Origin: Arthrobacter sp. 260
Lineage (GTDB): Bacteria; Actinomycetota; Actinomycetes; Actinomycetales; Micrococcaceae
NCBI RefSeq assembly: GCF_013116745.1
Contig: NZ_JABFOE010000001.1
Coordinates: 372,001-436,000 of the forward strand
Length of the DNA: 64,000 bases
Direction of reading: 5' to 3'
Part shown: positions 7,396 through 14,625 of the stretch, piece by piece
Layout of the letters: each line of letters starts with the position of its first letter
Position numbering within the stretch: position 1 is the stretch's first letter
Notes under the pieces: model-generated
What the model saw: the letters and a program-made list of their open reading frames with translations, nothing else
The model's database searches: none
What the model was told of the DNA's origin: nothing
Made by a program: the position numbers and the translations under genes

Positions 7396-8205
7396 CTACA
7401 GGAGGTCATCCACATCGGGGTTGAGGATCTGGAGCACATCGTTGTGGAGCGTGCTGTTGGTGGCGAGGGCGTTGCCACCGAAAGGCCCATCGGTGCCTTC
7501 GAGGGAGGTGAAACGTCCGCCAGCCTCGGTGATGATCGGCACCAGTGCGGCCATGTCATAGAGGTTCAGAACAGGTTCGCAGGCGATGTCGACAGCACCC
7601 TCGGCGACCATGCAGTAGGACCAGAAATCGCCGTACGCCCGGCTACGCCAGACCTTTTCGGTCAGCGACATGAACTCGGGCAGGTTCCCGCGCTCCTTCC
7701 AGCCGGAGAGGCTCGAGTAGGACAGGGAAGCGTCCTCAAGCCGGGAGACGTTCGAGACTTTCAACCGGCTCGCCGCGGCGAGCGATTTGCCCATGTAGGC
7801 GCCGGTTCCGGTGGCCGCCCACCAGCGTTTCCCCAGGGCCGGCGCACTGACCAGGCCCACTACGGGCTGTCCCTCGTCGACGAGGGCGATCAGGGTGGCC
7901 CAGACCGGGACGCCGCGGACAAAGCTTTTGGTGCCGTCAATGGGGTCGATGATCCAGCGTCGCGATCCGGCGCCGGTGCTACCGAATTCCTCGCCCAGCA
8001 CTGCGTCGCGGGGGCGTGCACGGGAGAGCTGGCCGCGGATCGATTCCTCGGCGGCCTTGTCAGCATCGGTCACCGGAGTGAGGTCAGGTTTCGTTTCCAC
8101 CACCAGATCCAAAGCCTTGAATCGCGACATGGTCTGGTCGTCAACAGAATCGGCCATCACGTGGGCAAGGCGCAGATCATCGTTATAACTTTGGCGGTGG
8201 TTCAT
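7396..8205 (-). CDS. hisN: Histidinol-phosphatase, inositol monophosphatase family
   Basis: 269-residue magnesium-dependent phosphatase. Metal-site motifs are GEEFG (near residue 71), WIIDPIDGTKSFVRG (near 83-97) and NLYDMAALVPIITEAGG near the C-terminus. The combination of FWSYCMVAEGAVDIACEP and DGTKSFVRG is that of the actinobacterial HisN that removes phosphate from histidinol phosphate in histidine synthesis; a general inositol-phosphate phosphatase is the alternative. The start codon is preceded by TAGGTT exactly 6 nt upstream, so the mRNA may be leaderless. It is followed 7 bases later by the methyltransferase gene. Confidence 0.88.
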   Translation of the reverse strand: MNHRQSYNDDLRLAHVMADSVDDQTMSRFKALDLVVETKPDLTPVTDADKAAEESIRGQLSRARPRDAVLGEEFGSTGAGSRRWIIDPIDGTKSFVRGVPVWATLIALVDEGQPVVGLVSAPALGKRWWAATGTGAYMGKSLAAASRLKVSNVSRLEDASLSYSSLSGWKERGNLPEFMSLTEKVWRSRAYGDFWSYCMVAEGAVDIACEPVLNLYDMAALVPIITEAGGRFTSLEGTDGPFGGNALATNSTLHNDVLQILNPDVDDLL

Positions 8206-8211
8206 ACCTTC

Positions 8212-8217
8212 AACCTA
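8212..8217 (-). promoter_or_regulatory. Candidate -10 element, leaderless promoter of hisN
   Basis: TAGGTT on the minus strand ends exactly 6 nt before the ATG at 8205, which would place the transcription start on the A of the start codon. No Shine-Dalgarno sequence is at a workable distance (GAAGG directly abuts the ATG). Confidence 0.45.
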
Positions 8218-8259
8218 TCGCCTTCCCTCGCAGAGTGCGGGAGGCCCTGCCGTTAAACA

Positions 8260-8324
8260 CCACAGGACACCGGCGGCATAGTGCCGCGTCAGTGTCCTGT
8301 GGGGGAGCCGCCCAGTGGGGCGGC
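8260..8324 (-). terminator. Tandem hairpins downstream of cspA
   Basis: Arms 8260-8270 (CCACAGGACAC) and 8292-8302 form a perfect 11-bp stem; a second stem, GCCGCCC 8307-8313 with GGGCGGC 8318-8324, lies nearer to the gene. No long T-run follows on the minus strand, so termination strength is uncertain, but the position between the cspA stop and hisN fits a terminator. Confidence 0.65.
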
Positions 8325-8340
8325 CTACGTATCTGGGTTA

Positions 8341-8544
8341 CTAGATAACGGTGATGTTCTCGGCCTGCGGTCCCTTGGGGCCCTGCGTGGTCTCGAAGTT
8401 GACCTTCTGGTTCTCTTCGAGCGCGCGGAACCCGCTGGAGTTGATTGCCGAGAAGTGGGCGAATACATCCGCGCCGCCGTCGTCAGGAGCAATGAATCCA
8501 AAGCCCTTTTCAGCGTTGAACCATTTGACTGTACCTGTTGCCAT
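8341..8544 (-). CDS. cspA: Cold-shock protein, CspA family
   Basis: 67-residue single OB-fold RNA chaperone. RNP1 (KGFGFI) and RNP2 (VFAHFS) are intact and the sequence starts with the standard GTVKWFN strand. It binds single-stranded RNA and melts structure, especially after temperature downshift. I use the ATG at 8544, which gives the usual family length; an in-frame ATG at 8553 would add MKK but has its AAGGA site only 2 nt away, whereas it is about 11 nt from 8544. The gene is monocistronic: a hairpin lies in its 5' leader (8567-8594) and tandem hairpins follow it. Confidence 0.93.
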   Translation of the reverse strand: MATGTVKWFNAEKGFGFIAPDDGGADVFAHFSAINSSGFRALEENQKVNFETTQGPKGPQAENITVI

Positions 8545-8566
8545 TTTTTTCATATTCCTTGTGTGT

Positions 8567-8594
8567 GAGAATCCCCCCGTGCTTCGGGGTTCTC
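8567..8594 (-). promoter_or_regulatory. 5' leader hairpin of cspA
   Basis: GAGAA...CCCCG (8567-8579) pairs with CGGGGTTCTC (8585-8594), with three bulged bases and a 5-nt loop, 12 bases upstream of the AAGGA ribosome-binding site. It could terminate rsgA transcription, act as a temperature-sensitive leader structure, or both. Confidence 0.45.
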
Positions 8595-8646
8595 GTTGCA
8601 GTGCTACAACGTGCGCAACGCCACAACTGGTTTAAGCCTATCAGGT

Positions 8647-9780
8647 CTACTGTTCGCCCAGCTCTTTGGCTTCCTGAGTATTTCCTTTCGCCTCAGGAAT
8701 ACTGGAGCCAAGCAACCGTCGCAGGGACGCGAGCCGCACCGGCCCCGAGGTGCCAGCCAGCCCATCGCGCACCCAGGGGTCCAACCCGCACTTCACTGCC
8801 GTCCGGTCGTGAAGGCAGCCCTTCGCGCAGTCTGCCGTCCCGGGTTCCAGGTCCGGGAACGCCTGAAGGATCCGGTCGGGGTCCACATGGGCCAGCCCGA
8901 ACGAACGGATCCCGGGGGTGTCGATGATCCAGGTGCCGGGCAGGGAATCCCCGGCTTTCAGCGCGATTGCCGACGACGACGTATGCCTGCCCCGGCCGGT
9001 CACGGCGTTCACGCCGCCGGTTGCCCGGTTTGATCCGGTCAACGCGTTGACCATCGTGGATTTACCCACCCCTGAGTGTCCCAACAGCACGCTGACCTTC
9101 CCATCGAGGTGCGACCGAAGCTGGTTGACCGCGTCACCGAGCAGCCGGGCGGATAACCCGTCGTCGGACGTGCTATCCACCCCGTCGTCGTCGGCCGCGG
9201 TCCGGCTGATGATGACCGGAAGATCAAGATGCCGGTAGTTATCGAGCAGCTCGGATGGGTCCTTCAGGTCTGCTTTGGTCACACAGAGGATGGGCTGAAT
9301 ACCTGAGTCGTATGCTGCCACCAGTGCCCTGTCAATGAACCCGGTGCGCGGCTCCGGGTTGGCGGCGGCAACGACGATCACCAGCTGGTCGGCGTTGGCG
9401 ACAACGGCACGCTCCACCGGATCGGTATCGTCGGCGCTGCGCCGGAGCAGCGTCCGCCGCTCTTCGACCCGAACCAGCCTGGCGAGTGCGTCGGGTCCGC
9501 CGGTGAGGTCACCCACCAGGGCCACCAGGTCCCCGGCAACGACGGGGGTGCGCCGCAGCTCCCGGGCCCGGGCGGCAATAACAATTCGCTCGTCGGCGCC
9601 ATCCTCGTCGACGACGGCGGTGTAGCGTCCGCGGTCGACGGTGACGATCCGTCCGGTGACAGCGTCGTCATAGGCCGGCCGGTCCTTGGTGCGGGGACGG
9701 GTGCCCTTCTTGTTGGGTCGTACCCTGATGTCGGATTCGTCCCAGGACCGTGCGCCGCCGCGATTTCCTCCGGTGGCCAC
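8647..9780 (-). CDS. rsgA: Ribosome small subunit-dependent GTPase A
   Basis: 377-residue circularly permuted GTPase that assists late 30S maturation. Order: N-terminal OB-fold (VTGRIVTVDRGRYTAVV), then permuted G motifs: G4 CVTKADL, G1 GHSGVGKST, G3 DTPGIRSFGL, and a C-terminal zinc knuckle with DCAKGCLHDRTAVKC. The N-terminal SWDESDIRVRPNKKGTRPRTK is the usual actinobacterial basic lead-in. The GTG at 9780 starts one base after the aroA stop; an open frame continues further upstream antisense to nothing but within aroA, with no family similarity. The start lacks a strong Shine-Dalgarno site, so translational coupling to aroA is likely. Confidence 0.9.
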   Translation of the reverse strand: MATGGNRGGARSWDESDIRVRPNKKGTRPRTKDRPAYDDAVTGRIVTVDRGRYTAVVDEDGADERIVIAARARELRRTPVVAGDLVALVGDLTGGPDALARLVRVEERRTLLRRSADDTDPVERAVVANADQLVIVVAAANPEPRTGFIDRALVAAYDSGIQPILCVTKADLKDPSELLDNYRHLDLPVIISRTAADDDGVDSTSDDGLSARLLGDAVNQLRSHLDGKVSVLLGHSGVGKSTMVNALTGSNRATGGVNAVTGRGRHTSSSAIALKAGDSLPGTWIIDTPGIRSFGLAHVDPDRILQAFPDLEPGTADCAKGCLHDRTAVKCGLDPWVRDGLAGTSGPVRLASLRRLLGSSIPEAKGNTQEAKELGEQ

Positions 9781-9781
9781 G

Positions 9782-11122
9782 TCAGCGCCCGCCGCCGGGG
9801 ACGGGTTCGGCTGCAGTGGTGCGCCCGGTCGCCGCGAGGTCCGCCCAGAGTTCGGGGAACTGGGGCATGGTCTTGGCGGTGGTCCCGATGTTCTCCACCT
9901 CGACGCCCTCAGTGGCCAACCCGATGATCGCCCCGGCGGTCGCCATCCGGTGGTCCTCATAGGTCATAAATACGCCGCCGTGCAGTGGTGCCGGGCTGAT
10001 CGACAGCCCGTCGTCTGTCTCAGTCACGTCGCCACCCAGCCGGTTGATCTCAGTCGCCAGTGCCTTGAGCCGGTCGGTCTCGTGGCCACGCAAATGGGCA
10101 ATCCCGCTCAGGGTCGACGGTGAGTCGGCCAGCGCGCAAAGTGCCGCGACGGTGGGGGCGAGTTCACTGGTGTCGGCCAGGTGTGCTCCGCGGATGCGGG
10201 CCCCACCGGTCACCGTGAGGGTCCCCTCGGCCAGATCCACCTTGGCACCGAGCTGTGTCAGGATGTCCCGCCACTGATCGCCGACCTGGGTGGTGCCCAA
10301 GGGCCAGTTGGGAATCCTCACAGTGCCGCCGGTGACCAGGGCTGCCGCGAGGAAGGGGCCAGCATTGGAGAGGTCTTGTTCGATCCGGATGTCGAAGGCG
10401 CTGATGCTGCCGGGGGAGACCCGCCACTGGTTTGGAAGTGAATCGTCGACGTCAACGCCCACCTCGCGCAGCACCCGCACCGTCATGGCGATGTGGTCGA
10501 GGCTCGGAACGGGCGGCCCCACGTGCTCCAGATGCAGTCCATCGGTGAACCGGGCGCCGACCAGGAGCAGCGCGGAAATGAACTGGGACGAGGCGCTGGC
10601 GTCCACCACCAGCTTTCCTCCGGGGACTGAGCCGGTACCGGTGACGGTAAACGGGAGCTGCCCGTCGCCGTCGTCGTCGACAGCGATCCCCAGACCCCTT
10701 AGGGCCTGGATAACAGCACCCATCGGGCGCTGACGGGCATGCGGATCACCGTCGAAGGAGGCGGACCCGGTGCGCAGCGCGGCCAGGGGTGGAACGAACC
10801 GCATGACTGTCCCTGCCAGGCCGCAGTCAATGGACACGTCGCCCGTGGCGGCAGGATCCAGCGGTGTGACGAGAAGATCCGGGCCGAAGGCACCGTCCCC
10901 GGCCACCTCGGTGAACCCTGCGCCCAGAGCGGTGAGAGCCTGCACCATCAGCGCGGAGTCGCGGGAGATCAGCGGGGCGCGCAGCCGTGACGGGCCGTCA
11001 GCCAGTGCGGCAAGGACCAGGAACCGGTTGGTGAGTGATTTGGAGCCGGGAACCTGAACTGTCGCATCGACCGGCGAGGTAGCGAAGGGTGCGGGCCAAT
11101 GCGACAGTTCCACGTGGGTCAC
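9782..11122 (-). CDS. aroA: 3-phosphoshikimate 1-carboxyvinyltransferase (EPSP synthase)
   Basis: 446-residue enzyme joining shikimate 3-phosphate and phosphoenolpyruvate in chorismate synthesis. Two inverse alpha/beta domains are present: PGSKSLTNRFLVLAALADG near residue 25 (phosphate/PEP-binding), CGLAGTVMRF (family form of the LGNAGT site), ASSQFISALLL, then EQDLSNAGPFLAAAL and DHRMATAGAIIGL near the end. It starts with GTG at 11122, 7 bases after the doxX-like gene stops, and is followed by rsgA after one base, so the three form an operon. Start choice is supported by the conserved lead into VQVPGSKS. Confidence 0.94.
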   Translation of the reverse strand: MTHVELSHWPAPFATSPVDATVQVPGSKSLTNRFLVLAALADGPSRLRAPLISRDSALMVQALTALGAGFTEVAGDGAFGPDLLVTPLDPAATGDVSIDCGLAGTVMRFVPPLAALRTGSASFDGDPHARQRPMGAVIQALRGLGIAVDDDGDGQLPFTVTGTGSVPGGKLVVDASASSQFISALLLVGARFTDGLHLEHVGPPVPSLDHIAMTVRVLREVGVDVDDSLPNQWRVSPGSISAFDIRIEQDLSNAGPFLAAALVTGGTVRIPNWPLGTTQVGDQWRDILTQLGAKVDLAEGTLTVTGGARIRGAHLADTSELAPTVAALCALADSPSTLSGIAHLRGHETDRLKALATEINRLGGDVTETDDGLSISPAPLHGGVFMTYEDHRMATAGAIIGLATEGVEVENIGTTAKTMPQFPELWADLAATGRTTAAEPVPGGGR

Positions 11123-11129
11123 GTTTTTG

Positions 11130-11708
11130 CTAGCCCACCAGATCGGTGGCGGTCTTGCGAACAGACTTGTTGGCCTTCTTCAGCTGCTTCTCGGTGTCCT
11201 TGGCAATGGACTTGGCGCTCTTGCGCGTGTCGTGGCTGAGGGCCTTCGCGTTGCGCTTCGCGTCGGACGCGAAGTGCTCGGCGCGCCAGGCGAGGCCCGG
11301 GCGACCGTTCGTGTCAACGGAGGCCAGCAGGACGGCGCCCAGCAGCGAGACATTCTTCAGGAGCTGGTTGCGGCGGGCCTTGCGCGCCTCGGAGGTGGAG
11401 GAGTCGGCCGACTTGTAGTCAACGAGGGTGTTCAGGCCTGCGGTGCCGACGAGTACCAGCGCAGCAACCCGGGAGAACCGTCCGATGCCCAGCAGTGCCG
11501 CAGCACCGACCTGCGCTGCGCCGAGGGCCTGCGCCACTACCTTTTCGTTGGCGGTGACCGACGAAGCTGAAGGGACAGCCTTGGTGATCCGGTCAAGGGT
11601 GGGACGGAGCTGCGTGCCTGCTGCTTCGGCGTTCCGCAGCCGGTCAATACCGGCCACCACGAACGAACTTGCAAGCATTGGGCGGGCTACTACGCGAACA
11701 AGGGTCAT
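11130..11708 (-). CDS. DoxX family membrane protein
   Basis: 192-residue protein with the DoxX signature: MLASSFVVAGIDRLRNAE, a hydrophobic segment with ALGAAQVGAAALLGIGRFSRVAALVLVG, and a third segment VSLLGAVLLASVDTNGRPGL, i.e. four short membrane helices. The last ~45 residues are a highly basic, helix-forming tail (KSAKSIAKDTEKQLKKANKS) not found in short DoxX proteins, likely cytosolic and able to touch membrane lipids or nucleic acid. DoxX proteins are linked to redox/sulfur stress in actinobacteria, but the biochemical role is open. A strong Shine-Dalgarno (AGGAGG) precedes the ATG. First gene of the doxX-aroA-rsgA operon and divergent from sigR. Confidence 0.82.
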   Translation of the reverse strand: MTLVRVVARPMLASSFVVAGIDRLRNAEAAGTQLRPTLDRITKAVPSASSVTANEKVVAQALGAAQVGAAALLGIGRFSRVAALVLVGTAGLNTLVDYKSADSSTSEARKARRNQLLKNVSLLGAVLLASVDTNGRPGLAWRAEHFASDAKRNAKALSHDTRKSAKSIAKDTEKQLKKANKSVRKTATDLVG

Positions 11709-11852
11709 GATTGCCTCCTGGCAGTGGACTGATCGGGCACTTGGGTTCTAGTTTTGCACTTTTAAATTGGTAAGGCGACATGGGTATCGGCAGGTGGCGC
11801 CCAAAGGTGCGACGGCGGCGCCCTGCACCGATCGGGAACGAACGATCAGTGA

Positions 11853-11878
11853 GGAATAACCACCTGGGGGTAGCGGTT
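11853..11878 (+). promoter_or_regulatory. SigR-type promoter of the sigR-rsrA operon
   Basis: GGAAT (11853-11857) is followed by exactly 18 bases and GTT (11876-11878), the consensus of SigR/SigH group sigma factors (GGAAT-N18/19-GTT). It lies 62 bases before the first in-frame start of sigR, so the operon probably drives its own transcription after thiol oxidation. Confidence 0.8.
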
Positions 11879-11939
11879 ATGTCCAGCAGAGACCGAATAG
11901 GTACGGCAGAACTTACTGCAAGCTCACGAGAGGCGGATA

Positions 11940-12716
11940 ATGACGGCACCAGCCGCGACAGTCAGTCAAACGCCCGATTTCCAGCTGACGGTGGATCCCG
12001 TCCGGCCGGCTAGGGCCGGGCGCGTAGACTTTTCATCAATGAATACAACAGCCGCGGCGGGCAGTGTCCCAGCCGAAGACGCCCAACTGGATGTGTCGAC
12101 CGAGTCGGATGCGGATCGGAAGATCCGCTTCGAGCGGGATGCCATGCAGTACGTGGATCAGCTGTACTCAGCTGCGATGCGCATGGCCCGCAATCCCGCT
12201 GATGCTGAGGACCTGGTGCAGGAGGCCTACACGAAGGCTTTTTCGGCGTTCCACCAGTACAAGCCCGGGACCAACCTGAAGGCGTGGCTGTACCGCATTC
12301 TGACGAACACGTACATCAACCTGTACCGGAAGCGTCAGCGCGAACCGTTGCAGTCCCACTCGGACACGATCGAGGACTGGCAGCTGGCGAAGGCCGCCGA
12401 GCACACTCCCACGGGCCTGCGGTCTGCCGAGGTGGAGGCGCTTGACCACCTTCCGGATTCGGACGTGAAACAGGCGCTGCAGGCCATCCCGGAGGAGTTC
12501 CGGCTGGCCGTCTACTTCTCCGATGTGGAGGGGTACGCGTACAAGGAAATTTCAGAAATCATGAACACGCCCATTGGCACCGTAATGTCGCGGCTGCACC
12601 GTGGGCGCAAGCTGTTGCGTGAACTGCTCGCCGAATATGCTCACGAACGCGGCCTGGGGGCCGCGAAGATGGCGGCGGGTAGCGGCACGGCAAAGACACA
12701 GGAGGGTGGAAAATGA
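11940..12716 (+). CDS. sigR: ECF sigma factor, SigR/SigH group (thiol-oxidative stress)
   Basis: 258 residues from ATG 11940, which has a good ribosome site (GAGAGGCGG). Region 2 spans about residues 65-130 ([20 protein letters not shown] binds the -10 element), region 4 about 165-230 ([26 protein letters not shown] binds -35). An in-frame ATG at 12039 would drop 33 residues and give the classical N-terminus; TAGACT lies 8 bases before it, so a short form may be made from an internal promoter, as in the two-form Streptomyces SigR. It is held inactive by the anti-sigma factor encoded in the overlapping next gene. SigR-type promoter upstream suggests positive autoregulation. Confidence 0.92.
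   Translation: MTAPAATVSQTPDFQLTVDPVRPARAGRVDFSSMNTTAAAGSVPAEDAQLDVSTESDADRKIRFERDAMQYVDQLYSAAMRMARNPADAEDLVQEAYTKAFSAFHQYKPGTNLKAWLYRILTNTYINLYRKRQREPLQSHSDTIEDWQLAKAAEHTPTGLRSAEVEALDHLPDSDVKQALQAIPEEFRLAVYFSDVEGYAYKEISEIMNTPIGTVMSRLHRGRKLLRELLAEYAHERGLGAAKMAAGSGTAKTQEGGK
12025..12030 (+). promoter_or_regulatory. Candidate -10 element inside the sigR N-terminal extension
   Basis: TAGACT sits 8 bases before the internal ATG at 12039. No clear -35 hexamer is seen at 17-18 bases upstream, so this is a weak prediction for a promoter of the short SigR form. Confidence 0.35.
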
Positions 12717-12973
12717 GCGATTGTCAGAGCCTTGGCGACTGCGCCGATTCCCGGATCGAGCGCCTGTACGACTACCTCGATGGGGCACTGTCCCACGATG
12801 ATCTGGTGGAAATCAAGAACCACCTTGAAGACTGCCCCGAGTGCGCGGAAGAGCACGACCTGGAGTGCGTCATCCGCTCAGTGGTGAAGAGGTCCTGCAC
12901 CGAGGTGGCACCCACCACTCTCAAGACCAGCATCCTGGACCGGATCAGCCAGATCAAGACTGCTGAGCACTAG
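12713..12973 (+). CDS. rsrA: Zinc-binding anti-sigma factor, RsrA-like
   Basis: 86-residue ZAS-family protein with HLEDCPEC at residues 37-44 (H-x3-C-x2-C). These ligands plus an upstream Cys coordinate zinc; oxidation to a disulfide releases the sigma factor. It is the redox switch for SigR. Extra Cys residues at positions 4, 10, 52 and 62 may take part in disulfide formation. The gene overlaps sigR by 4 bases (ATGA), giving the equal synthesis expected of a sigma/anti-sigma pair. It has no membrane segment, so the complex is cytosolic. Its stop is followed by a very strong bidirectional terminator. Confidence 0.93.
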   Translation: MSDCQSLGDCADSRIERLYDYLDGALSHDDLVEIKNHLEDCPECAEEHDLECVIRSVVKRSCTEVAPTTLKTSILDRISQIKTAEH

Positions 12974-13002
12974 CTCACAGGAGCACAGTCTGCACCAGAC
13001 AA

Positions 13003-13046
13003 AAAGAGAGCCCCCGCAGCCGATGATCGGCGCGGGGGCTCTCTTT
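13003..13046. terminator. Bidirectional intrinsic terminator between rsrA and bL37 gene
   Basis: A perfect 15-bp stem joins 13003-13017 (AAAGAGAGCCCCCGC) with 13032-13046 (GCGGGGGCTCTCTTT). A-rich left and T-rich right flanks make it functional in both directions, ending sigR-rsrA on the plus strand and the bL37 gene on the minus strand. Confidence 0.92.
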
Positions 13047-13065
13047 ATGGTGCTAGCCCGACTGC

Positions 13066-13140
13066 TCAGGCGTTGGGGCGCTTACCGTGGTTAGCGCCGC
13101 CCTTCTTGCGGTCGCGCTTCTTGCGTGCTCGCTTGCTCAT
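13066..13140 (-). CDS. Ribosomal protein bL37 (24-residue actinobacterial protein)
   Basis: A 24-residue, strongly basic peptide: MSKRARKKRDRKKGGANHGK, then RPNA. It matches from memory the bL37 protein found in mycobacterial 50S structures (ends ...KANHGKRPNA). The ATG at 13140 has a strong Shine-Dalgarno sequence (AAGGAGGCAGCC). It is convergent with rsrA, sharing the 13003-13046 terminator. Genes this short are usually missed by gene callers. No extra domain is possible at this length; function in the large subunit near the decoding/peptidyl-transferase area is known for the family only. Confidence 0.88.
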   Translation of the reverse strand: MSKRARKKRDRKKGGANHGKRPNA

Positions 13141-13275
13141 GGCTGCCTCCTTGCTTCTTAAGTATGTGGACTACCATCCAGTCTCCCACACTTCACAGAG
13201 GCCAACCGTCAATTCCGCCATCCCCGGTGCCGGGAGTCCTAGGATGGAAGGACTGTCGATCCAAAGGAGCATCAC

Positions 13276-14244
13276 GTGACCCGCGCCGTATACGTTGAGT
13301 CATTTTCCGCTGACGACCCGCTGGCTGGGCTGGTGATCGGCGACCGGCCGGTCAGCGAGCCCCCCGAGGGGTACCGGCGGGTCACCGTTCGTGCCTCCGC
13401 GCTGAACCACCACGACCTGTGGTCCCTCCGTGGGGTGGGCCTGGGCGAGGACAAGCTACCGATGATTCTCGGCTGTGACGCAGCGGGCGTCGACGACGAC
13501 GGCAACGAGGTCATCGTGCATGGGGTCATTTCCTCGCCAGGCTGGGAGGGCGACGAAACCCTCGATCCCCGCCGGACCCTATTGTCCGAGAAGTTGCCTG
13601 GCGCCATGGCTGATGTGGTGTGGGTCCCGGCACGCAACCTGGTCCCCAAGCCTGCCGAGCTCAGCTTCGAGGAGGCAGCCTGCCTGCCCACGTCATGGCT
13701 CACCGCCTACCGGATGCTGTTCACCGTTTCCCCCGCGGCGCCGGGATCCACCCTTCTGGTGCAGGGGGCCGGAGGCGGGGTCGCGACCGCGCTCATCGCG
13801 ATGGCAAGCGCGGCCGGATTCAGGGTCTGGGCCACCAGCCGGAGCAAGGCCAAGCAGGAGCGCGCGCTCGCGCTCGGTGCAGCGGCAGTGTTCGACGACG
13901 GCGCGCGCCTCCCCGAACGCGTGGACGTCGTCTTCGATTCAGTGGGCGAGGCCACCTGGAGTCACTCGCTCAAGGCCTTGAAGCCCGGTGGTGCTGTGGT
14001 GACCTGCGGCGCCACCAGCGGTCCGGCACCCAGCGCGGACCTGAACCGGGTGTTCTTCCTCCAGCTGAAGGTGCTGGGGTCCACCATGGGCACGCGGGAG
14101 GAACTGCTCCGGCTCACCCGGTTCCTGGTCGCGACCGGCGTCCGTCCGGAAATTGACGAGGTGTTGCCGCTCGATGATGCGGAGAAGGGCTTCCGCAAGA
14201 TGGCCGACGGTGACGTCTTTGGAAAGATCGTTTTCAGGCATTAG
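13276..14244 (+). CDS. Medium-chain dehydrogenase/reductase (zinc-binding dehydrogenase, quinone oxidoreductase-like)
   Basis: 322-residue MDR-superfamily oxidoreductase. The N-terminal GroES-like domain has ALNHHDLWSLRGVG and LGCDAAG; the Rossmann domain has LVQGAGGGVATALIAMASAAGFRV fingerprint (GAGGGVA for NADPH) and SRSKAKQERALALGA. The structural four-Cys zinc lobe of alcohol dehydrogenases is not seen, suggesting a zinc-independent quinone or enone reductase. GTG at 13276 is preceded by AAAGGAGC. TAGGAT at about 13240 may be its -10 element. The substrate is unknown. It stands alone, convergent with the Asp-rich lipoprotein gene. Confidence 0.85.
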   Translation: MTRAVYVESFSADDPLAGLVIGDRPVSEPPEGYRRVTVRASALNHHDLWSLRGVGLGEDKLPMILGCDAAGVDDDGNEVIVHGVISSPGWEGDETLDPRRTLLSEKLPGAMADVVWVPARNLVPKPAELSFEEAACLPTSWLTAYRMLFTVSPAAPGSTLLVQGAGGGVATALIAMASAAGFRVWATSRSKAKQERALALGAAAVFDDGARLPERVDVVFDSVGEATWSHSLKALKPGGAVVTCGATSGPAPSADLNRVFFLQLKVLGSTMGTREELLRLTRFLVATGVRPEIDEVLPLDDAEKGFRKMADGDVFGKIVFRH

Positions 14245-14270
14245 CCGCCCGGACACCGAACGGGAGGCGT

Positions 14271-14286
14271 CGGGGCTGAGTCCCCG
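14271..14286. terminator. Short hairpin between convergent genes
   Basis: CGGGG (14271-14275) pairs with CCCCG (14282-14286), loop CTGAGT, in the 54-base gap between the oxidoreductase and lipoprotein genes. There is no T-run, so it is only a possible transcription end. Confidence 0.35.
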
Positions 14287-14298
14287 CTGTATCGTGCC

Positions 14299-14517
14299 CT
14301 AGTCGTCGTCGCCGTCTGAATCATCGTCGCCGTCGTCGTCAGAATCGTCGTCGGAGTCGCCATCACCTGAATTGTTGTCGTTGTTGTTGAAGTTTGATCC
14401 GCTGTCTTCCTGCTGCTGTTCCTGGTTGTCACCGTTGGTGTCATCACAACCGACGAGGAAGAGTGCGGCGAGGATGAAAGCGGCTGCCGAGGCTTTTTTC
14501 GAAATGGTGGTCTTCAT
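14299..14517 (-). CDS. Small Asp-rich lipoprotein, function unknown
   Basis: 72 residues. A signal peptide (MKTTISKKASAAAFILAALF) ends at the lipobox LVGC (Cys24), after which the mature part is only ~48 residues of Asn, Gln, Ser, Asp and Gly, ending in alternating SDDD/GDD runs. About half of the last 30 residues are Asp. This resembles small surface lipoproteins or a cation-binding acidic tail (calcium or other divalent ions); no domain is recognisable. The GAC/GAT-rich repeat is prone to length change. No clear Shine-Dalgarno sequence is visible. The gene stands alone between the oxidoreductase and padR genes. Confidence 0.7.
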   Translation of the reverse strand: MKTTISKKASAAAFILAALFLVGCDDTNGDNQEQQQEDSGSNFNNNDNNSGDGDSDDDSDDDGDDDSDGDDD

Positions 14518-14625
14518 GGCGGATACGTCCGTTCCCTGATGAATCAGTCGTGCGTGATCGGTCTATTGGTCAGTGCCCCACCGTACACAGGGAACATGAG
14601 AGGACGATGAGCTGGGCCGGGCTGG

